In this document: positions 49,910-59,104 of the stretch, in pieces
Numbering within the stretch: position 1 is the stretch's first letter
How the letters are laid out: each line of letters starts with the position of its first letter
NCBI RefSeq assembly: GCF_009857915.1
Contig: NZ_WWCM01000002.1
Coordinates: forward strand, 372,001-436,000
Source: Duganella qianjiadongensis
GTDB lineage: Bacteria > Pseudomonadota > Gammaproteobacteria > Burkholderiales > Burkholderiaceae_D
Reading direction: 5' to 3'
DNA: 64,000 nt
Notes under the pieces: model-generated
Told to the model about the DNA's origin: nothing
Database searches by the model: none
The model's input: the letters and a program-made list of their open reading frames with translations, nothing else
Translations under genes and position numbers: made by a program

Positions 49910-49924
49910 CTGCCTATGCTCCGC

Positions 49925-51394
49925 TTAGTGCGCTGCCGGTGCTGCCGCTGGCAGATGCAGCGGGTGGGCTTCCGTATTGAAGGTGACGCCGTCGAAATTC
50001 AGCGCGCTCTTAGGTGCGAACAGCAGGTAGAAGTATTTGAACGTCTCGGCAAAGACGAAGCTCTCCATCGAATCTTCCTGCTCCTTGCTGCGTACATCTT
50101 TCAACGCAGCGTAGCCTGCTTCGGTGCGGCAGTAACGCACAAACGCTTGCCAGAACTCGCGGCCCATGGCGCGGTAGCGCGGATTGCCCGTGTAGTGGTG
50201 CAGGTAGTAGGCCGATTCGACGATCTCGGGGCGCAGTGCATAGCCGGGCGACTGCACCGTCATGCTCGCATAATCGAGCGATTCCGGTTCGACGCCATGC
50301 AGACGCCACATGCGCAGGCCGGATTCCTGCAGTGCCCTGGCACGCTTCATATCGCCGCCCAGTGCCAGCAGCGCCGGCATGAAGGCATCCAGCGCACCGT
50401 ACTGGGTTTTCGTACGGATACCGGTATTCATATCGGCGTGGCCGTACCACAGGCCGCCGTTACGCTGGTCCGCCAGCGCCTTGTTCACACCTTCGATGCT
50501 GTGCTCCCACATGGCTTTACATTCCATATCGCCAAACAGGCGCCAGCATTTGTTCAGGTACTCGTAGTAGGAATCGATGCCGCCGCCGATATGGGCCCCC
50601 GTATCGGCCCAGCGCCCCGTCTCCACGTCGATGGTAGAGCCGACCAGTCCCATAGGCGATGCAGCCTTGTAGGTGGCGACCAGCGCGCGCTTGGATTTTT
50701 CGAAATACACCGGCTTGCCCGTCAGGCGGCTCAGCATGCCGAACTCCAGCACCAGCGTGCCCGTCTCGGCCGGATTACTGAGCTTGCCGCGTACCTTGCC
50801 GGTGCGCAGATTCACATGGGTATAGGGCAGGCCGGTAGGCGATTCGAATACCGGCAGCAGGCGCTTGCCCAGATCTTCGGCCTTGTCGAGCAGGCGTGCA
50901 TCGCCGCTGATCTGATACGCCGAAATCAGGCCGCCCAGCAGGCGGATGGTGATTTCGAAGTTCTGCACATACATGTCCTGATCGAAGTTGAGCTGCTGGG
51001 CGATCAGCTCGCGCGCCTCATCCGCTTCCGTCTTCAGGCCCATGATCATCAGGGTATCGAGCGCATCGACCGGCGTCATCAGCAGCGAATGCTCGTACCA
51101 GTCACGCGGCTTCTTGCTGAGCGGGCTAAGGGCATCGTGGCCCCATGCGTATTGCTTGTAACCGTGCCACGCATGGCGTACTTCATCCTTGACCTGCTGG
51201 GCCAGTGCCGCTGCTTCCGCCTCGCTGACCGGACGCAATGGCGTGGCCGCTGCCGCCTTGGCACTCGCCTTAGCCGCCAGCGGCGCTTCTGCCGCACCGG
51301 CACTTTGCGCGAACCATGGCAAGGTAGCCAGCAGCGCGATATTCAGGCCGCGCAGTGCGGGCTGGAACAGGGAAAATCGGTTGGGTTGTTTCAC
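49925..51394 (-). CDS. glycoside hydrolase family 47 alpha-1,2-mannosidase
   Basis: A 489-residue exported class I alpha-mannosidase, a family best known from eukaryotic ER/Golgi N-glycan trimming and uncommon in bacteria. Signatures present are DALDTLMIMGL, NFEITIRLLGGLISAYQISGD, GGGIDSYYEYLNK, LRPEIVESAYYLHHYTGNPRY, DSMESFVFAETFKYFYLLF and FNTEAHPL. They cover the acidic catalytic residues and the Thr that helps bind calcium. An Ala-rich linker of about 40 residues separates the signal peptide from the domain. GTG 51394 is the start, supported by AAGGAGACAGCAA. It overlaps the kinase stop by 4 bp. Confidence 0.94.
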   Translation of the reverse strand: MKQPNRFSLFQPALRGLNIALLATLPWFAQSAGAAEAPLAAKASAKAAAATPLRPVSEAEAAALAQQVKDEVRHAWHGYKQYAWGHDALSPLSKKPRDWYEHSLLMTPVDALDTLMIMGLKTEADEARELIAQQLNFDQDMYVQNFEITIRLLGGLISAYQISGDARLLDKAEDLGKRLLPVFESPTGLPYTHVNLRTGKVRGKLSNPAETGTLVLEFGMLSRLTGKPVYFEKSKRALVATYKAASPMGLVGSTIDVETGRWADTGAHIGGGIDSYYEYLNKCWRLFGDMECKAMWEHSIEGVNKALADQRNGGLWYGHADMNTGIRTKTQYGALDAFMPALLALGGDMKRARALQESGLRMWRLHGVEPESLDYASMTVQSPGYALRPEIVESAYYLHHYTGNPRYRAMGREFWQAFVRYCRTEAGYAALKDVRSKEQEDSMESFVFAETFKYFYLLFAPKSALNFDGVTFNTEAHPLHLPAAAPAAH

Positions 51395-52314
51395 TTGCTG
51401 TCTCCTTGTAATTGTTCGAAGAATTGGTTCATCGCCGCTGCCTGCGGCGGATTGGCACCTGCCTGCAGGCAGGCAGCAGAACCTGCCGCCAGCGCGGCAT
51501 GCAGGTGCGCCTGCAGATTTCGTTGCGGGTAGCAGGCCAGGCTATGCAGCAGGCCCGCCACACTGGCGTCGCCAGCGCCGACGGTATCGACCACTTCCAC
51601 CTGCGGCGCGCGCGCATCGGCCCGCTCGCTGCCATGGAACAGCGTCGCGCCCTGCCCGCCGCGCGTCAGCAGGCAGTAGGCCGCCGGATTAGCCGCACGC
51701 AGCTGCTGCAAGGCCTGATCCAGCGTCGCGCCGGGGAATAGCCCGCGCAGATCGTCGTCCGATACCTTGATCACATCGGCCAGTGCCGCCATGGTGCGCA
51801 GCGTAGGCTGGTAGCTCTGGTCCATCAGATTGCGGAAGTTAGGGTCATAGCTGATCGCCACGCCCTGCGCTTTCAGCTGTCCGGCCAGCGCCACCAGCGT
51901 ACCGGCCAGTGGCTGGCGGGCCAGACTGATACCGCCAAAGTGGGCCCAGCGCAGCGCGCCGGACCAGCCAGCGGGCAGCGCGGCAGGATTGAAATGCAGG
52001 TCGGCGCTATCGTCGCCGACGAAGAAATAGCTGGGCGGCTCGCCCTGCTCCACAATGGCCAGCAGCGGCGAGCGCTGCACGCGCTGGATCAGCCGCATAT
52101 CCAGCCCCACGGCAGCACTGGCATTCCACAGCGCTGCGCCAAACCGGTCGTTGCTGATCGCGCCAGCAAACGCCGTACGCTCGCCCAGCGCCGCCAGCGC
52201 GCGCGCCACATTCCACACCGAGCCGCCCACCTGACTGATCCACTGCTCATGGCCCTGATGGATCATATCGGTCAGCGCCTCGCCGGCGCACAGCATTACG
52301 GGAGCTTCATGCAT
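51391..52314 (-). CDS. PfkB-family carbohydrate kinase (probable fructokinase)
   Basis: A 307-residue cytoplasmic sugar kinase. It begins VMLCAGEALTDMIHQG and has the first PfkB signature GGSVWNVARALAALGERTAFAGA. The second signature, VDTVGAGDASVAGLLHSL, holds the catalytic Asp. Context makes fructose the likely substrate: the gene overlaps the mannose-isomerase-like gene by 8 bp upstream and GH47 by 4 bp downstream. ATP would phosphorylate fructose made from mannose to fructose-6-phosphate, which enters glycolysis. Other 2-keto or aldo sugars cannot be excluded. Confidence 0.88.
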   Translation of the reverse strand: MHEAPVMLCAGEALTDMIHQGHEQWISQVGGSVWNVARALAALGERTAFAGAISNDRFGAALWNASAAVGLDMRLIQRVQRSPLLAIVEQGEPPSYFFVGDDSADLHFNPAALPAGWSGALRWAHFGGISLARQPLAGTLVALAGQLKAQGVAISYDPNFRNLMDQSYQPTLRTMAALADVIKVSDDDLRGLFPGATLDQALQQLRAANPAAYCLLTRGGQGATLFHGSERADARAPQVEVVDTVGAGDASVAGLLHSLACYPQRNLQAHLHAALAAGSAACLQAGANPPQAAAMNQFFEQLQGDSK

Positions 52315-53524
52315 GATCGGCCTTTCCCAGCACGGTCAGGATGTCGTAGCAGGCACCCATGGTGTGGTAGTCGACTTTTCCAGCCGGGCTCTTTTCGTCA
52401 CTGAGCTTGCGGTTCTGCTGATCGAGTATGCGGTACCACGCGCCATATTGGTGATCGACCAGATAGGTCCAGCTGTATGCCCACAGACGCTGGTACCAGT
52501 CCCAGTATTCGCTATTGCCGGTGCGCTCGGCCAGCAGTGCCGCTGCGGCTGCGCTTTCAGCCTGCACCCAGAAGTACTTGTGGCCGTCGCACACATGCAG
52601 CTCGGGCGCTAGCGAATAGCACACCCCGCCGTTCTCCGGGTCCCAGCCCTGTTCCAGCGCTACACGGAACAGGCGCTCGGCCGTCGGCACCAGCCAGTCC
52701 AGCGGCTGCGCCAGTACGCCGTGGGCGCGAGCTTCCAGTTGCACCAGCAGTTTGGCCCATTCGGTAAAGTGGCCAGGCTGATAGCCCCAAGGACGGAACA
52801 GGTTTTCCGGATCATCGAAGTTGAACTTCCAGTCAGGCTGCCACTGTTCGTCATAGTGCTCCCAGATCAGTCCACCGCAACGCTGCGCCTGACGCTGGGT
52901 GATGTTGTAGGCCACCGTATAAGCCCGCTCCAGATAGCGCAGCTGGCCCGTCGCCTGATGGGCCGCCAGCAGCGCCTCGCAGGCATGCATATTGGCGTTC
53001 TGGCCGCGATAGCTGGACAGCACACTCCAGTCTTGACTAGCTTCGTCGGCATACAGGCCGGCCTGCGCATCCCAGAAACGCTGCTCCATCAATGCGAAAG
53101 TCTCTTCTATCCATGGCTGCGCCTGTTCCAGACCGGCCATGCTGGCGTGGGCATAGGCCAGCAGCACGAAAGCCTGTCCGTAGGCGTGCTGGGTGCCATC
53201 GATCACCTGCGTGCCATCGAGCAGCCATGCGTAACCGCCGCCTACCGGATCGCGGTGCACTTCACGCAGAAAGCGCAGCGCATGCTCTGCGCCCTTCAGA
53301 TAAGCTTCATCCTTGAAATGGCGGTAGGCCATGGCGTACGTGAATACAAAGCGCGTACTGCTCACCAGATGGCGCTGCTGCATGTCGTACACGCTGCCAT
53401 CGTCCCTGAAGTAGTGGTACATGCCGCCAGCCGGATCGATCGCGCGCGGATGGTAGAAGCGCATAGTGTGCCGTGCATGCTCCAGCAAGACACTCGGGCT
53501 GCGGAAATTCGGTAAATTGGTCAT
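52307..53524 (-). CDS. AGE-family epimerase/isomerase (probable D-mannose isomerase)
   Basis: A 405-residue alpha6/alpha6-barrel enzyme of the N-acylglucosamine 2-epimerase superfamily. Conserved active-site regions are visible: GTQHAYGQAFVLLAYA, GYQPGHFTEWAKLLVQLEA, GGVCYSLAPELHVCDGHKYFWVQAES and KVDYHTMGACYDILTVLG, with His residues where YihS/mannose isomerases and epimerases use them. The lack of amino-sugar genes and the coupled PfkB kinase favour interconversion of mannose and fructose over epimerisation of N-acetylhexosamine. Its start is 20 bp after the lacI-2 stop. Confidence 0.88.
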   Translation of the reverse strand: MTNLPNFRSPSVLLEHARHTMRFYHPRAIDPAGGMYHYFRDDGSVYDMQQRHLVSSTRFVFTYAMAYRHFKDEAYLKGAEHALRFLREVHRDPVGGGYAWLLDGTQVIDGTQHAYGQAFVLLAYAHASMAGLEQAQPWIEETFALMEQRFWDAQAGLYADEASQDWSVLSSYRGQNANMHACEALLAAHQATGQLRYLERAYTVAYNITQRQAQRCGGLIWEHYDEQWQPDWKFNFDDPENLFRPWGYQPGHFTEWAKLLVQLEARAHGVLAQPLDWLVPTAERLFRVALEQGWDPENGGVCYSLAPELHVCDGHKYFWVQAESAAAAALLAERTGNSEYWDWYQRLWAYSWTYLVDHQYGAWYRILDQQNRKLSDEKSPAGKVDYHTMGACYDILTVLGKADHA

Positions 53525-53544
53525 AGTTATTCCGGTTGGTTGGG

Positions 53545-54531
53545 TTAAACGCCGTGACTGCTCTCGCGCACGATCAGCTCAACTGGTACGGTTATCTGGG
53601 ATGGGTGGTTTTCAGTTTTTTGTAGCAGTAGTTCGACGCCGGTCTGTCCCAGTATCGCCTTGTCCACGCGGACAGTGCTGAGCGGCGGGATGCCGGCAGG
53701 AGCGGCAGCGATATCGTCAAAGCCGACGATGGCAATATCCTGCGGGATCTTCAGCCCCGCTTTGCGGCACGCTTTCATGGCTGCCAGCGCGGTACTGTCG
53801 TTGTAGCAGAACACGGCATCGGCCCGTTTAGGCAATGCCAGCAAGGCCTGCATGGCGTCGCTGACACTCTGTTCGGCGTCGCCCACTGCGGGCAGCATCA
53901 CTTCCAGATCAGGATCGGCATGCACTCTGGCGTCGAACAGGGCCTGCCGGAAGCCGCGATTGCGCTGCTGAATGCTGTAATGAGCCATTGAACCGGACAG
54001 CATGGCGATACGTCTGCGCCCCGAGCGCAGCAGATGCTGGGTAGCCAGATAGCCGCCGTGCAGATTGTCCGGATTGACGGACCTGAAGCCGCGCCGCTGC
54101 ATATCCACCAGTACGATGGGTTTACCGGCTTGCTGCAATGCGGTCAGCACTTCCGGCTCGAAGTAGCCGGCGCAAAGTATGGCGTCCGGCTGGTGCAGAC
54201 GGATCAGCCCCGTCACCGGCTCGGCGGGACCGACGGCGAAAAATGATAGCGCTATCCCCTCGCGCCGGCAGACTTCCTCGGCACCATGCAGCACTGGCGA
54301 GAAGAAGGAACCCGAAGCGAGCGTGTTGTGCTGGCTATGCAGCAGGAAGGCGATGCGGCGGATAGGGCCACTGCGCAGCTGGCCGAAGTCGTAGCCCAGG
54401 CGTTCCGCCGTTTCACGCACTAGACTGCGGGTAGACTCCGTCATGCCCGTCTGGTTTTTCAATGCGCGCGATACCGTGCCGATCGACAGACCGGTGGCAG
54501 CCGCGATATCACGCAGGGTGGCCTGGCTCAC
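53545..54531 (-). CDS. LacI-family transcriptional regulator (locus copy 2)
   Basis: A 328-residue paralogue of the regulator at 43905-44897. The HTH reads TLRDIAAATGLSIGTVSRALKN, almost the same recognition helix, and long stretches of the effector domain agree (HQPDAILCAGYFEPEVL, GFRQALFDARVHADPDLEVM, ADAVFCYNDSTALAAM, AIVGFDDIAAAP). GTG 54531 is preferred to GTG 54552 because GGGAG lies 5-6 bases before it and the HTH begins a few residues later, as in the paralogue. It is the first gene of the unit running through the isomerase, kinase, GH47, GH92, transporter and CBM9. Confidence 0.92.
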   Translation of the reverse strand: MSQATLRDIAAATGLSIGTVSRALKNQTGMTESTRSLVRETAERLGYDFGQLRSGPIRRIAFLLHSQHNTLASGSFFSPVLHGAEEVCRREGIALSFFAVGPAEPVTGLIRLHQPDAILCAGYFEPEVLTALQQAGKPIVLVDMQRRGFRSVNPDNLHGGYLATQHLLRSGRRRIAMLSGSMAHYSIQQRNRGFRQALFDARVHADPDLEVMLPAVGDAEQSVSDAMQALLALPKRADAVFCYNDSTALAAMKACRKAGLKIPQDIAIVGFDDIAAAPAGIPPLSTVRVDKAILGQTGVELLLQKTENHPSQITVPVELIVRESSHGV

Positions 54532-54612
54532 GCCAGCTCCCGCAATATCCACGGCCCGCCGCGCAGCAGGCCTTGCAGCAAATTCAGAATCATCTAGTGT
54601 CTCCAGTTTTCG

Positions 54613-54623
54613 GTTTAATAAAC
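54613..54623. promoter_or_regulatory. LacI operator-like site, promoter B proximal
   Basis: GTTTAATAAAC is a perfect match to GTTTANTAAAC and a perfect inverted repeat around its central base. It lies about 80 bp upstream of the lacI-2 start. Confidence 0.65.
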
Positions 54624-54687
54624 GTTTCGGCGGACGTTTTATGACGGTAGAAAATCCGGCTTTTCGCCTTGTCCCGCCTATGCCGCT

Positions 54688-54716
54688 TTTATATCAGCGG
54701 CAGTTTTTACCAACAA
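54688..54716 (-). promoter_or_regulatory. predicted sigma-70 promoter B (lacI-2 to CBM9 unit)
   Basis: On the minus strand TTGTTG (54711-54716), a 17-bp spacer and TATAAA (54688-54693). It sits between operator-like sites centred at 54618 and 54756. Confidence 0.5.
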
Positions 54717-54750
54717 TCGTGCACGCCGGATGGGGACGCTCTTTAGCATT

Positions 54751-54761
54751 GTTTAGTAAAA
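54751..54761. promoter_or_regulatory. LacI operator-like site, promoter B distal
   Basis: GTTTAGTAAAA matches GTTTANTAAAC in 10 of 11 positions, 138 bp from its partner and 10 bp beyond the stop of the GH2 gene. Confidence 0.6.
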
Positions 54762-54770
54762 CTGAACGCA

Positions 54771-57494
54771 TCAAAGTTCCGACCGTGCCAGCACATCGCC
54801 CACCGAGAACACGCGCAAGGCTTTGCGCAACGCGGCCAGACTGGCGCTGGAGCGCAGTGGCAGACGTACGGTTTCACCGGGCAGCAGCGTCAGTGCGTTA
54901 TCTGCCGGCTCCGCGTCGAGATCGCCAAAATCTATCCAGACTGCGCGGGCCAGATGGCGCGCGCTCAGTTCCAGCTGCATGCCGCCCCGGGTCTGGTGTA
55001 TCCGCGCCTGTAGTTGCGCGTCCGGCCAGCGCATTGCCTTGGCAGGAGAGAAGTACAGCACGCTGCGTGACGCGGCCTCGCCTGCGACCTGTAAATCGAA
55101 CACGGCGAAGGTAGTAGCGGGGTCAGCGCCACCTAATAGCTCGGCATCGGCATATTCAGCAATGCGCTGCGCTGACAGCGGCGCCAGTGCTACGCTGCGG
55201 TGCTCGTCGCGCAGCACACGGCCATCGAGCGTCATCACGCGCATGTTCAATTCGCCGCGCACAGCACGGTTGCGGTCATTGAGCAGATTGACGGTACTGG
55301 TGCCGCCAGCATTGCGCAGCGCAGCCACTGCTACCGGCGCGTAGAAGCGGCGCGCATAGAAATGCAGTGCCTTCCAGCGTCCGTACCAGTCCACGCTGGA
55401 CCACGAAGCACCGGGCCACACGTCATTGAGCTGCCAGTACAGTGATCCCATGGTGTAGGGCCGGCTGACGCGGTGGTGGCTGGCGGCCAGCGCGATGCCT
55501 TCGGCCTGCGCCACCTGACTCAGATAGATAAAGCTGGCGAAATCCGCTGGCGTGCCGAATTCGTCGCTCACATATTTCAGTAGGCGCTCGTTGCCTTTAC
55601 CGGCCATGAATTTCTGGTGCGCCTCGATGACGGGCGTCGCCATTCCCTGCTCGGCGCGTTTAGCAAACGCGTCCACCGTGCGCTGCACCGGCCAGGCTTG
55701 CAAACCATATTCCGACATGAAGCGCGGCGTAATCTCCAGATATTTACTCACCGGATGGGCCGGATTGCCCCACACTTCCCAGTAATGCATGTCGCCGCTA
55801 GCGGCAGTGTTGGCGACTTCGGCCAGATCATCGCTAGGTGAACTGGCCCAGTAGGCGATGCCGCCACCTTCCTCCGCTACCACCTTGCGCAGATCGGTGC
55901 CGAACAGTTGCACGTAGCCGTTCCAGACCCGCGTTGCCAATGCAGGATCTGCCTGCATCATGGCCTTGCCCGGCCCCCAGTACTTCCAGGCGATTTCTTC
56001 TTCGTTATTGCCGCACCAGAGTGCAAGGCTGGGATGGTTGCGCAAGCGCCGCACATTGTCGCGCGCTTCAGCAATCACACTGGCACGAAAAGCTGCGTCA
56101 TAGGCGGGCTGCATGCCGCCGCCGAACATAAAGTCCTGCCAGACCAGCAGCCCCAGTTCATCGGCCAGCTCGAAGAACGCATCGCTCTCGTAGTAGCCGC
56201 CCCCCCAGCTGCGCAGCATATTCATATTGGCATCACGCGCTGACTCCAGCACGCGCCGCAGCTGCGCCTTGCTCACGCGCGGACGGAACATATCGAACGG
56301 TATGCTGTTGGCGCCTTTAGCAAAAACTGGAATGCCGTTCACCTCGAAGTAGAAGCTCTGCCCCTGCGCGTCACTCTCGCGCTTGAGCACAATGCTGCGC
56401 AAGCCGGTGCGGGCACTGCTACTGGCAAGCTGTTTGCTCCCTTGCGCCACTTCCAGTTCATACTGGTACAGCGCCTGTGCGCCGTAGCCGTTGGGATACC
56501 AGCGCTGCGGATGCGCCACATGGACCGGCAATTCGATGCGGTTGCTGCCCTGCTTCAGTTCCGCGCGCTGCTGCACCGCCAGCACGCGCTTGCCGTCCGG
56601 CGCGGTCTGCCACAGACGCAGTTCGACACTGCCGGCCGCTACTGCATCAAGGGTGGCGATGGCTGCCAGTTCGGCGCGCTGCTCATCCACATGATCCTGC
56701 CGCAGCTGCAGATCGTCGATACGCAGCACATCCCAGCTTTGCAGCTGCACCGCGTTCCAGATGCCGGCGGTGACATAGCGCGGCCCCCAGTCCCAGCCAT
56801 AGTGATAGCCGGGCTTGCGTACAAAGTTGGCCGTCATGGCATCGGCTGGTTCATCGCCATAGGGCGAGGGATAATTCCCGGCCAGCTTGTTCGGCATCGC
56901 CGCTACTTGCGGCAGCAGCTTGTTGATGGGCGAACGCAGCACGATGCGCAGCTCGTTGCCACGCGCGCGCAAGCGCCCTTGCACTGCTACACGCCAGACG
57001 CGGAAGGCATTGTCGGCATCAAGCAGCTTCTCGCCGTTAAGCCACACCTCGGCAAAGGTATCTATACCATGGAATACCAGATCGCTACGGGCGCTGTTGC
57101 GTGTCGCCGTGCTGGCATCAAAGCGGCTGCGGTATTCCCAGTCCGCCAGCCCTATCCATTGCAGGCCCGCTTCCGGTGCACCCACGTAGGGATCGGGTAT
57201 CAGCCTGTTGGCAAACAGGTCGGTATGCACCGTACCCGGCACCGTCGCAGACTTCCAGCCCGCCGCCTCCGGATGCGCGGCCATCTGGGCATCTCCCGGC
57301 AACAGGCGGAAGCTCCAGCCCCGGTCGAGTATTTGCAGGCGCGACGTCTCGCGCCCGCCCCTGGCAGCCGTATGTTCCGTTAGGACAGAAGTTCGGCTAG
57401 CTTCAGCAGCACCGGCCTGTGCTCCGGACAGTAGCGTTAGCAGGCCGCCAAGCAGCAGCGCAACGCTGCACCACGTGATGGTCCGCGCACTCAT
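54771..57494 (-). CDS. glycoside hydrolase family 2 beta-mannosidase
   Basis: A 907-residue exported enzyme. The signal peptide spans about 1-32 ([20 protein letters not shown]). A sugar-binding jelly roll follows ([43 protein letters not shown]). The catalytic barrel contains [50 protein letters not shown] with the acid/base Glu, and [12 protein letters not shown] with the nucleophile Glu. [17 protein letters not shown] is typical of beta-mannosidases rather than beta-galactosidases. ATG 57494 overlaps the halogenase stop as ATGA. In this locus it would split the Man-beta-1,4-GlcNAc core linkage or other beta-mannosides. Confidence 0.93.
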   Translation of the reverse strand: MSARTITWCSVALLLGGLLTLLSGAQAGAAEASRTSVLTEHTAARGGRETSRLQILDRGWSFRLLPGDAQMAAHPEAAGWKSATVPGTVHTDLFANRLIPDPYVGAPEAGLQWIGLADWEYRSRFDASTATRNSARSDLVFHGIDTFAEVWLNGEKLLDADNAFRVWRVAVQGRLRARGNELRIVLRSPINKLLPQVAAMPNKLAGNYPSPYGDEPADAMTANFVRKPGYHYGWDWGPRYVTAGIWNAVQLQSWDVLRIDDLQLRQDHVDEQRAELAAIATLDAVAAGSVELRLWQTAPDGKRVLAVQQRAELKQGSNRIELPVHVAHPQRWYPNGYGAQALYQYELEVAQGSKQLASSSARTGLRSIVLKRESDAQGQSFYFEVNGIPVFAKGANSIPFDMFRPRVSKAQLRRVLESARDANMNMLRSWGGGYYESDAFFELADELGLLVWQDFMFGGGMQPAYDAAFRASVIAEARDNVRRLRNHPSLALWCGNNEEEIAWKYWGPGKAMMQADPALATRVWNGYVQLFGTDLRKVVAEEGGGIAYWASSPSDDLAEVANTAASGDMHYWEVWGNPAHPVSKYLEITPRFMSEYGLQAWPVQRTVDAFAKRAEQGMATPVIEAHQKFMAGKGNERLLKYVSDEFGTPADFASFIYLSQVAQAEGIALAASHHRVSRPYTMGSLYWQLNDVWPGASWSSVDWYGRWKALHFYARRFYAPVAVAALRNAGGTSTVNLLNDRNRAVRGELNMRVMTLDGRVLRDEHRSVALAPLSAQRIAEYADAELLGGADPATTFAVFDLQVAGEAASRSVLYFSPAKAMRWPDAQLQARIHQTRGGMQLELSARHLARAVWIDFGDLDAEPADNALTLLPGETVRLPLRSSASLAALRKALRVFSVGDVLARSEL

Positions 57495-59011
57495 GCTGCA
57501 CGCGCTTTCCAGTAACGCTCCAGCCACTCCTGATGGCTGGGCATGGCCGCCACGGCATGAGCCAGCATGCCGCGCATGCCTTCCACCAGTTCCACCAGTT
57601 TAGATTCCGGCATCTCGTCCACGATGGGATGGTAACCCTGTGGCAGTATGCCCTGCCCCAGCATCACCTGCACCCAGCTAGGCAGGGCGAAGAAGTCCTC
57701 CCCATTGCGGAAGTAGCGCCCGTCGGTACGGAATAGTTCCATCGCTTCGCGCAGACTGTCAGGCACCTGCATGGTGCGGCAGTAGTCCCAGAACGGCGTG
57801 TCGCTGCGCTCGGTGGCGTGGTAGTGCAGAATCAGGAAATCGCGCACCCGTTCATATTCGAATGCCGTCTCGCGATTGTATTGTTCGGCTAGTTGGGGAT
57901 GGAAGTCCGCATTGGGGAACAGGCCAAGCAGGCGCGTGATACCCGATTGCGCCAGATAGATGCTGGTCGATTCCAGCGGTTCAAGGAAGCCGCTGGCCAA
58001 GCCCAGCGACACGACGTTACGGTTCCAGATTTTCTTGCGCATGCCGGTGGTAAAGCGCAGCAGGCGCGGCTCGGCCAGCGCTTCGCCATCAAGGTTGGCC
58101 AGCAGAGTCGCTGCGGCTTCGTCGTCGCCCAGATAGCGGCTCGAATACACATAGCCATTGCCGATGCGGTGCTGTAAAGGGATGCGCCACTGCCAGCCAG
58201 CGGCGCGCGCCGTCGAACGCGTGTAGGGCGTAATCGGCTGCACGCTGGCGCAGGGAACGGCCACCGCGCGGTCGCATGGCAGCCAGTGCGACCAGTCCAC
58301 ATAGCCCGTCTTTAAGGTCTCTTCGACCAGCAGACCGCGGAAACCCGAGCAATCGATAAACAGCTCGCCATCGACCACCTGCCCCGAAGCCAGCGTGACG
58401 GATTCGATAAAGCCATCGTCCGCGCGCTGCTGCACGCTGACGATCTTGCCCTCGATGCGCTGCACGCCGCGCTGCTCCGCCACCTCCCTCAGATAGCGCG
58501 CATACAGGGCCGCATCGAAATGGTAGGCATAGGCGATGTCGGCCAGCGGCGAGCCCGCTGCGGCATTGCGGTCGCCCGAAGTGAATTTGCCCTGTGGCGC
58601 CATGACTGTCTGCGGCGAGTAGTCGCCTATCGCTCCGGCTTTACCAGCCAGATGCAGCTTGAGCCAGAACTGGTGAAATGGCAGCGGCCCCAGCGAGCGT
58701 CCGATGGCGCCGAAGCCGTGTATATAACTGTCGCCTATGCGGCCCCAGTCGTTAAATTGTATGCCCAGCTTGACTGTGCCCTGGGTGCGCTTGACGAATT
58801 CGGCTTCGTCCAGCCCCAGCCACTGGCCATTGAACTGGCGGATGTGCGGCACGCTGGCCTCGCCCACGCCGACGATGCCGATTTCCTCGGACTCGATCAG
58901 CCGCACGGAGGCGCCCTTTCCCAGATACGTAGTCAGTGCTGCAGCGGCCATCCAGCCGGCGCTGCCGCCCCCCACGACGGTGATTTTGGAAATGCGTTTG
59001 TGCGTAGTCAT
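57491..59011 (-). CDS. tryptophan-halogenase-family flavin-dependent protein
   Basis: A 506-residue FAD-dependent halogenase-like enzyme. The dinucleotide fold is [15 protein letters not shown] (residues about 12-26). Lys81, in TVKLGIQF, matches the catalytic lysine that forms the Lys-chloramine/HOCl relay in PrnA/RebH. The WxWxIP motif of true halogenases is present as [16 protein letters not shown] later [19 protein letters not shown] is also family-typical. No flavin reductase or indole pathway is nearby. ATG 59011 is preferred; TTG 59023 is an extension. It is translationally coupled to the beta-mannosidase and follows the TonB receptor. The substrate is unknown, and a role in glycan or protein modification is inference. 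Confidence 0.9.
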   Translation of the reverse strand: MTTHKRISKITVVGGGSAGWMAAAALTTYLGKGASVRLIESEEIGIVGVGEASVPHIRQFNGQWLGLDEAEFVKRTQGTVKLGIQFNDWGRIGDSYIHGFGAIGRSLGPLPFHQFWLKLHLAGKAGAIGDYSPQTVMAPQGKFTSGDRNAAAGSPLADIAYAYHFDAALYARYLREVAEQRGVQRIEGKIVSVQQRADDGFIESVTLASGQVVDGELFIDCSGFRGLLVEETLKTGYVDWSHWLPCDRAVAVPCASVQPITPYTRSTARAAGWQWRIPLQHRIGNGYVYSSRYLGDDEAAATLLANLDGEALAEPRLLRFTTGMRKKIWNRNVVSLGLASGFLEPLESTSIYLAQSGITRLLGLFPNADFHPQLAEQYNRETAFEYERVRDFLILHYHATERSDTPFWDYCRTMQVPDSLREAMELFRTDGRYFRNGEDFFALPSWVQVMLGQGILPQGYHPIVDEMPESKLVELVEGMRGMLAHAVAAMPSHQEWLERYWKARAA

Positions 59012-59063
59012 TGCGCCGCCCAAAAGAAGAAGGCAGTTGCCAGCACAACCGGCAACTGCGGAG

Positions 59064-59091
59064 AAAACTCCCCACCCGGCGGGATGGGGAG
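59064..59091 (-). terminator. intrinsic terminator/attenuator between TonB receptor and halogenase
   Basis: Read on the minus strand, CTCCCCA and TGGGGAG pair (plus coordinates 59085-59091 and 59068-59074) across a 10-nt loop and are followed by TTTTCT. It lies 13 bp after the receptor stop and 52 bp before the halogenase start, so it would cut expression of the enzymes below that of the receptor. Confidence 0.65.
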
Positions 59092-59104
59092 CCGGGGGAG
59101 GTTG

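Noticed and set aside
49916-51532. 538-codon plus-strand open frame
   Set aside because: Antisense shadow of the GH47 gene; no motif.
55658-55668. GTTTAGCAAAC, one mismatch from the LacI operator-like motif
   Set aside because: It lies inside the GH2 coding region, encodes conserved-frame residues, has no partner site and no nearby promoter.
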